Shown: positions 59,552-64,000 of the stretch, piece by piece
Numbering within the stretch: position 1 is the stretch's first letter
Layout: every line of letters begins with the position of its first letter
Source: CAWGQN01 sp963824885
GTDB taxonomy: Bacteria; Actinomycetota; Actinomycetes; Actinomycetales; Microbacteriaceae
Assembly (NCBI GenBank): GCA_963824885.1
Contig: CAWGQN010000001.1
Coordinates: 62,001-126,000, forward strand
Direction of reading: 5' to 3'
DNA: 64,000 nucleotides
Notes under the pieces: generated by a model
Told to the model about the DNA's origin: nothing
The model's database searches: none
The model's input: only the letters and a program-made list of their open reading frames with translations
Program-made: the position numbers and the translations under genes

Positions 59552-60122
59552 GAGGTATCTCCAAACCTCTATGCCTCAAGCAGTTCGGCTTCTTTGCGTT
59601 TAATGCCTCGTCGATCGCATCGACGTGTTTTCTTGTCACGTTCTCGAGTTCTTTCTCGGCGCGCGACACGTCGTCATCACCAACCTCGTTCGCGAAATTA
59701 GCCAACTCGTCCATTGCCTTTCGACGAATACCGCGAATCGCCACCTTGGCGTCTTCGCCTTTCGTGCGAACGATCTTGACGAATTCCTTCCGACGCTCTT
59801 CCGTGGGTTCGGGAAGAGTCACTCGAACAATTTCACCGTCGTTCCCGACCGTGGCACCGAGATTCGGCATTGCAACTAGTGCCCGTTCAATCTCTTTGAG
59901 CGCCGACTTGTCGAACGGCGTGACGAGGAGGGATCGCGCCGCAGGATTCTGAAGAGACGCCAATTGGCCGAGCGGAGTGGGGCTGCCGTAATAATCGACC
60001 AAAACCTTCTGAAACATTTGCGGATTCGCACGACCCGTGCGAATCGTTCCGAAATCCTCTTTGGCCGCCTCGACGGCCTTATCCATTCGAGCGGTCGCAA
60101 GCGAAATGACATCCGCGATCAC
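59493..60122 (-). CDS. frr: Ribosome recycling factor, C-terminus altered by a one-base frameshift
   Basis: Splits post-termination ribosomes with [28 protein letters not shown] is cut here to the family-typical RTGRANP motif, and [13 protein letters not shown] [20 protein letters not shown] follows. The frame as given runs to 209 residues and ends in [12 protein letters not shown]. Adding one T at 59593-59595 on the plus strand (AAAA instead of AAA) gives [10 protein letters not shown] and a stop at 59569-59571, the normal 184-residue end. An essential gene, so an assembly error is the likely cause. Confidence 0.93.
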   Translation of the reverse strand: MIADVISLATARMDKAVEAAKEDFGTIRTGRANPQMFQKVLVDYYGSPTPLGQLASLQNPAARSLLVTPFDKSALKEIERALVAMPNLGATVGNDGEIVRVTLPEPTEERRKEFVKIVRTKGEDAKVAIRGIRRKAMDELANFANEVGDDDVSRAEKELENVTRKHVDAIDEALNAKKPNCLRHRGLEIPRAKRTRTMVDSARQICQSH

Positions 60123-60158
60123 GGTGACTCCTTATTATTCGTCGGGGTTGGAGTCAGT

Positions 60159-60875
60159 CTAATTGCTCACCACGGTGCCAAGAGTCTCGCCACGAATTGC
60201 CGCTGTCACGTTGCCGCGAGGTGCAATGCCGAAGACGCGCATGGGCATCGCGTTGTCCATGCACAAGCTAAACGCCGTCGAGTCCACGACCTTCAAGTGA
60301 GATTGGAGAGCTTCGCGATACGTGATTGTTTCAATTTTGCGAGCGGCCGGGTTCGCGCGCGGATCTTCCGAGTAAATCCCGTCAACTCCGTTCTTTGCGA
60401 CAAGAACGCCATCCGCCTTGATTTCGAGCGCCCGCTGGGCCGCCACGGTATCCGTCGAGAAATACGGAAGGCCCACTCCCGCTCCGAAAATGACAACCCG
60501 CCCCTTCTCGAGGTGGCGGATAGCCCGGCGCGGAACATACGGCTCGGCAACTTGCGTCATCGAAATCGCCGATTGTACTCGTGTTTCGGCACCCGCTTGT
60601 TCGAGAAAATCCTGCAGTGCGAGCGCGTTCATCACGGTTCCGAGCATTCCCATGTAGTCGGCCCGGGGCCTGTCCATTCCCCGCTGCGACAGTTCTGCAC
60701 CGCGAAAGAAATTGCCCCCTCCCACGACGATTGCCGTTTGAACGCTCGTGGCGCCCTCGGCAATCTCTCGCGCGAGCGAACTCACCACGTCGGGATTGAC
60801 CCCAAGACCCCCCGCGCCAAAGGCTTCACCCGAAAGCTTGAGAAGGACGCGGCGCTTATCCTTGTGGTTCGTCAT
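60159..60875 (-). CDS. pyrH: Uridylate kinase
   Basis: 238 residues from the ATG at 60873-60875 ([19 protein letters not shown]). Phosphorylates UMP. The amino-acid-kinase fold shows as [35 protein letters not shown] and [13 protein letters not shown]. It lies between tsf and frr in the standard order. The 99-base gap to tsf carries a possible hairpin (60926-60950). Confidence 0.96.
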   Translation of the reverse strand: MTNHKDKRRVLLKLSGEAFGAGGLGVNPDVVSSLAREIAEGATSVQTAIVVGGGNFFRGAELSQRGMDRPRADYMGMLGTVMNALALQDFLEQAGAETRVQSAISMTQVAEPYVPRRAIRHLEKGRVVIFGAGVGLPYFSTDTVAAQRALEIKADGVLVAKNGVDGIYSEDPRANPAARKIETITYREALQSHLKVVDSTAFSLCMDNAMPMRVFGIAPRGNVTAAIRGETLGTVVSN

Positions 60876-60925
60876 AGTTCTCAGGGTGTCCTTACGTCGG
60901 TGTCGTCTCCACGGTAGCGCGTGCT

Positions 60926-60950
60926 CGCGTGATCGAGTGGGTATCACGCG
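60926..60950. terminator. Weak hairpin between tsf and pyrH
   Basis: CGCGTGAT and ATCACGCG pair over 8 bp with a 9-base loop. It may attenuate read-through from rpsB-tsf into pyrH. No T-run; weak support. Confidence 0.3.
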
Positions 60951-60974
60951 TCACTACAGACAACGTGGTCACAC

Positions 60975-61814
60975 TCATGAGCGAGCCTCAGCGCCGACTT
61001 TGGCGCGCACGAAGCCCGTGACGGTCAAACCCGCGTCGTCGAGGACCTTCTTGACCGATAGTTTGTTGTCTCGAGCGTAATCTTGCTCGAGCAGCACAAT
61101 GTTCTTATAAAAGCCATTCAACCGGCCCTCGATTATTTTCGGGAGCGCTCCCGCCGGTTTACCTTCGTTGCGGGATATTTCTTCGATAATCGATCGCTCA
61201 CGATCAACTAATTGCGCGGGGACAGCGTCTCTCGTGACGTATTCGGGGTTGGCAAATGAAATATGTTGCGCAATAGAGCGTGCGGTCTCGCTGTCGCTCC
61301 CCGAGTACGCGACAACGACGCCAATTTGAGGCGGCAGGTCTTTGCTCGTTTTGTGCAAATACACCGCACAGCGCTCGCCCGTCACCGTGTGCACTTGGCG
61401 CAATTCAATCTTCTCGCCGAGAATCGCCGCGACGTCGGAAATTGCCTCGGTTACCGTCTGACCGTCAAGGTCGGCCTCACCGCCTGCGGAAACGGTTGTT
61501 GCGCCCGCGGAGGCCACCGCGCACAGCACTCGGTCTCCGAGTGTGACGAATTTTTCGTTCTTTGCGACGAAGTCCGTTTCGCTTGCGAGTTCGACCACCG
61601 TCGCCCTGTCTGCAACGACGGTGGCGGCGATAAGTCCCTCGCTCGTTGAACGATCTTCGCGCTTCGCGACGCCCTTTTGGCCCTTGAGACGAAGAATCTC
61701 GATGGCCTTGTCTATGTCACCGTCGGCCTCGACGAGTGCGTTTTTACTGTCGAGCATCCCCGCGCCAAAGCGGTCGCGAAGGGACTTGACGTCAGCGGCT
61801 GTGAAAGATGCCAT
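60975..61814 (-). CDS. tsf: Elongation factor Ts
   Basis: 279 residues. Nucleotide exchange factor for EF-Tu. FTAADVKSLRDRFGAGMLDSK at the N-terminus, ASETDFVAKNEKFV in the core (the TDFV motif contacting EF-Tu) and RNEGKPAGALPKIIEGRLNG later are characteristic. Follows rpsB by 29 bases and is co-transcribed with it. Confidence 0.97.
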   Translation of the reverse strand: MASFTAADVKSLRDRFGAGMLDSKNALVEADGDIDKAIEILRLKGQKGVAKREDRSTSEGLIAATVVADRATVVELASETDFVAKNEKFVTLGDRVLCAVASAGATTVSAGGEADLDGQTVTEAISDVAAILGEKIELRQVHTVTGERCAVYLHKTSKDLPPQIGVVVAYSGSDSETARSIAQHISFANPEYVTRDAVPAQLVDRERSIIEEISRNEGKPAGALPKIIEGRLNGFYKNIVLLEQDYARDNKLSVKKVLDDAGLTVTGFVRAKVGAEARS

Positions 61815-61843
61815 TTTTTAATCGGTCTTTCTTTACTCGTGAG

Positions 61844-62893
61844 TTACTTTTTGTCGGTCCCCGTCGAGGGCGACTCGATTTGCTCGTCGGATGCCCCCTC
61901 TGAGGTGGCAGTGGACTGTGCTTCGACCGCTTGCTTCGCCTTGTCGGTCTTCGTTGCCGCGCGACTCTTCTTCGCGCGTTTCTCGGGTTTTGCATCCTCG
62001 GCGTGCTGCGCTTCAACGGCTTGCTCAGCCTCGACAACGTCGTTCGCTTCAACCGCTGCCTCGGTCACGTTTGCGACCTTTTCCGTGTCGGCAGACGATT
62101 GCGCGGGAGTCGTCTCGGTCTCCGAATCGCGATCAGCTTGAAGAAGCTCGCGCTCCCATTCCGCAAGTGGCTCAGCGGGGCCGTCGCCTTCATCCGGCTT
62201 CTGGTGGCGTTGAATGAGGCCCTCGGCCGCCGCATCCGCGACAATTCGAGTGAGCAGACTCACCGAGCGAATTGCGTCGTCATTCCCCGGAATCGGATAT
62301 TGCACCTCGTCGGGATCGCAATTGGTGTCGAGGATGCCAATCACCGGAATTCCGAGCTTTCTCGCCTCGTCGATCGCGAGATGTTCTTTCTTGGTGTCAA
62401 CCACCCACAAGGCGGACGGTGTTTTCGTGAGGTTCCGAATGCCGCCAAGACTCTTGCGCAACTTATCGAGTTCACGCTTTTTGATGAGCAGTTCTTTCTT
62501 CGTGAATCCGCTTTTCGCGGTGTCCTCGAAGTCGAGTTCTTCGAGTTCTTTCATGCGAGCGAGGCGCTTGCCGACCGTGTGAAAATTCGTGAGCAAACCG
62601 CCGAGCCACCGCTGGTTGACATACGGCTGACCAACTCGAGTCGCTTGCTCGGCGATCACCTCTTGAGCTTGTTTTTTGGTGCCAACGAAAAGGATCGTCC
62701 CGCCGTGAGCGACGGTCTCGCGCGCAAACTCATACGTCTTGTCGATGTACTCGAGTGACTGCTGCAAATCGATGATGTAACTGCCCGAGCGCTCGGTCAA
62801 AATGAAGCGCTTCATTTTCGGGTTCCAGCGGCGAGTTTGATGACCAAAATGCACGCCGCTGTTAAGCAGCTGGCGCATTGTGACGACGGCCAT
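61844..62893 (-). CDS. rpsB: 30S ribosomal protein S2 with long acidic/alanine-rich tail
   Basis: 349 residues from the ATG at 62891-62893, with AGGAGA six bases upstream. [45 protein letters not shown] and [13 protein letters not shown] are S2 signatures. Beyond about residue 245 an extra tail of about 100 residues, rich in Ala, Glu and Lys, is typical of actinobacteria but long here. Its lead region holds a 14-bp palindrome. Confidence 0.97.
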   Translation of the reverse strand: MAVVTMRQLLNSGVHFGHQTRRWNPKMKRFILTERSGSYIIDLQQSLEYIDKTYEFARETVAHGGTILFVGTKKQAQEVIAEQATRVGQPYVNQRWLGGLLTNFHTVGKRLARMKELEELDFEDTAKSGFTKKELLIKKRELDKLRKSLGGIRNLTKTPSALWVVDTKKEHLAIDEARKLGIPVIGILDTNCDPDEVQYPIPGNDDAIRSVSLLTRIVADAAAEGLIQRHQKPDEGDGPAEPLAEWERELLQADRDSETETTPAQSSADTEKVANVTEAAVEANDVVEAEQAVEAQHAEDAKPEKRAKKSRAATKTDKAKQAVEAQSTATSEGASDEQIESPSTGTDKK

Positions 62894-63122
62894 GGCCGTT
62901 CTCCTATTCTTGGCGAGCGCTGCTGGATACGCCGCAGCAATCACCACTCGGTTATCTGACGGAGACCACGTGGCCGCCGCCCCTAGTGCTCTGGCACTTC
63001 TGCCTGAGCTCATATGAGCTAAGGACCGATGAGAAGTGCGGGTTATGTGAGCACGCGTAGTCACCCCACAAACCGTGAGGTGCTCTCGAAAGCATACACC
63101 CGCGCCCGTTTCATGGCGCGAT
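62894..63122 (-). promoter_or_regulatory. rpsB upstream region with a 14-bp palindrome
   Basis: About 230 bases without a gene. AGCTCATATGAGCT at 63007-63020 is a perfect palindrome, about 115 bases before the rpsB start. Further upstream, TTGTGG and CATAAC about 18 bases apart on the minus strand could be the -35 and -10 of the rpsB promoter. Long leaders with autoregulatory structure are common before rpsB. Confidence 0.35.
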
Positions 63123-64000
63123 TCAGCGATGAGCGGTCGACCTCCACAGACCTGAGAATTTCAAGTTCGTCATTCCCTCGAGAGCGATCCCCTTGGTTTC
63201 GGGAACGAAGACGAAAACGAAGACGAGAGACAAGAGCGCGAAAAATGCGTAGATGCCGTAAGCGACCGCGAGCGAGAAACCCTGCGACAAGACGGGAAAA
63301 GTCACCGTCACGACAAAATTCATGCACCAAAGAATTGCTCCCGCGAGGCCCAAGGCCTTCGCCCGAATGCGTGTGGGAAAGATTTCTGCCAAGACGACCC
63401 ACACCACGGGACCCCACGTTGCGCCAAACGACACAACAAAAGCGTTCGCGGCGATCAGGGCTGCAATCGCCCACTCGCGCGGCAAGACGGGACTCGAATC
63501 AACGAGGAACGCTTGGCTAAATGCGAGCGACATGACTCCGAGCGAGAGTGCCATTCCCGTGGATCCTGCTAACAAGAGCAATCGGCGACCCACACGGTCG
63601 ACAAAGCCAATTGCGACAAACGTCACCGCGACGTTAACAATTGACGTCCCGACGGAGATCGCGAACGAATGGAGCTCGGCAAACCCGACCATGCTCCACA
63701 GTGTGGTCGAATAATAGAAAATGACGTTGATTCCGACGAGCTGTTGGAACATCGAAAGAAGAATGCCCACCCACACGACGGGCGCGAGGCCAAACGCATT
63801 GCCTCGCAAGCTGGCTGATTTAGCGGTCGCGCGGTCAATCGCAATATCTTGCTCCATGGTTCTCACCGCATCGTCGAGCTCCGATTGCGGCAAGACCAAA
63901 GAAAGCACCGCTCGAGCGTCGACCGGCCTCGTCTTCAGCAGAAGGTAACGAGGAGATTCGGGAAGCTTCCACGCAATGATCCCGTAGATGACCGCGGGAA
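63123..64000 (-). CDS. MFS sugar transporter (sugar porter family), C-terminal part
   Basis: The frame is open to the window edge, so the gene starts beyond 64000. From the edge it reads [11 protein letters not shown], the sugar-porter motif after TM6. TM7 has [20 protein letters not shown] (QQ...N sugar-binding residues), followed by [12 protein letters not shown] between TM8 and TM9, [20 protein letters not shown] and the terminal [10 protein letters not shown]. These are the family's diagnostic motifs for proton-coupled monosaccharide uptake. About 292 residues are inside the window. The substrate is not known. Confidence 0.92.
   Translation of the reverse strand, partial: PAVIYGIIAWKLPESPRYLLLKTRPVDARAVLSLVLPQSELDDAVRTMEQDIAIDRATAKSASLRGNAFGLAPVVWVGILLSMFQQLVGINVIFYYSTTLWSMVGFAELHSFAISVGTSIVNVAVTFVAIGFVDRVGRRLLLLAGSTGMALSLGVMSLAFSQAFLVDSSPVLPREWAIAALIAANAFVVSFGATWGPVVWVVLAEIFPTRIRAKALGLAGAILWCMNFVVTVTFPVLSQGFSLAVAYGIYAFFALLSLVFVFVFVPETKGIALEGMTNLKFSGLWRSTAHR

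Overview
The window is a gene-dense bacterial chromosome segment of moderate-to-high GC. Gene content and order point to an actinobacterium close to Microbacteriaceae. Supporting signs are the rpsB-tsf-pyrH-frr-cdsA run with a DivIVA-domain gene, paired clpP1/clpP2 beside tig and clpX, gatCAB amidation, a long polar coiled-coil protein, many GTG/TTG starts, and several short families typical of that group (DUF6993 lipoprotein, DUF3467, DUF1023 hydrolase). The genus cannot be named from sequence reading alone.

Layout. 1-11.8 kb: folC (partial) and ileS run leftward, with divergent valS, a GNAT gene and a small ORF. Then come the proteolysis block clpX, clpP2, clpP1 and tig, and tRNA-Pro and tRNA-Gly. 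11.8-15.3 kb: a decayed accessory island beside tRNA-Gly. It holds an unknown 255-aa gene, an HNH endonuclease remnant, a 349-bp direct repeat carrying a dead dps copy, an IS3 orfA remnant, a short repeat cluster, and a two-gene unit (301-aa secreted protein plus a 51-aa membrane protein). 15.3-29.5 kb: dps, a Nei/Fpg glycosylase, rpiB, pepN, mscS, a truncated globin, tesB, a MacB-type ABC exporter, ettA, a lipoprotein, an SSB, msrA. 29.5-39.9 kb: tRNA-Arg, a DEDDh-BRCT protein, DUF3467, an amino-acid permease, orn, tRNA-His, a zincin, a TPP-riboswitch-controlled thiamine-type ECF transporter operon with a coupled P-loop kinase, a YtfJ/GerW-like gene and a nuclease-fold membrane protein. 40-53.3 kb: gatCAB, a hydrolase, and a tight leftward run of membrane protein, thioredoxin/TPR protein, carbonic anhydrase, cysteine desulfurase, mnmA and ligA. 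53.5-64 kb: a hendecad-repeat DivIVA-like protein, an AI-2E family permease, a hydrolase, a lytic transglycosylase, DivIVA-cdsA-frr-pyrH-tsf-rpsB and a partial sugar transporter.

Functional links. The cysteine desulfurase and MnmA are adjacent and act in the same tRNA 2-thiouridine pathway. ClpX, ClpP1, ClpP2 and trigger factor form a protein quality-control cluster. EcfS-EcfA-EcfT under a TPP riboswitch form a thiamine/HMP uptake operon. Two DivIVA-related proteins and CdsA fit polar growth and envelope synthesis.

The most striking observations are: (a) four conserved genes (ettA, pepN, frr and an alpha/beta hydrolase) each disturbed by one base in a short homopolymer, which suggests assembly error but deserves read-level checking; (b) the decayed island with an uncharacterised secreted-protein/51-aa-membrane-protein pair; (c) eight tandem 11-residue repeats in the DivIVA-like protein; (d) loss of a zinc-ligand cysteine in the Nei-type glycosylase and of the usual catalytic Glu in the endonuclease/exonuclease/phosphatase protein. 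No CRISPR array, prophage or intact insertion sequence was seen.
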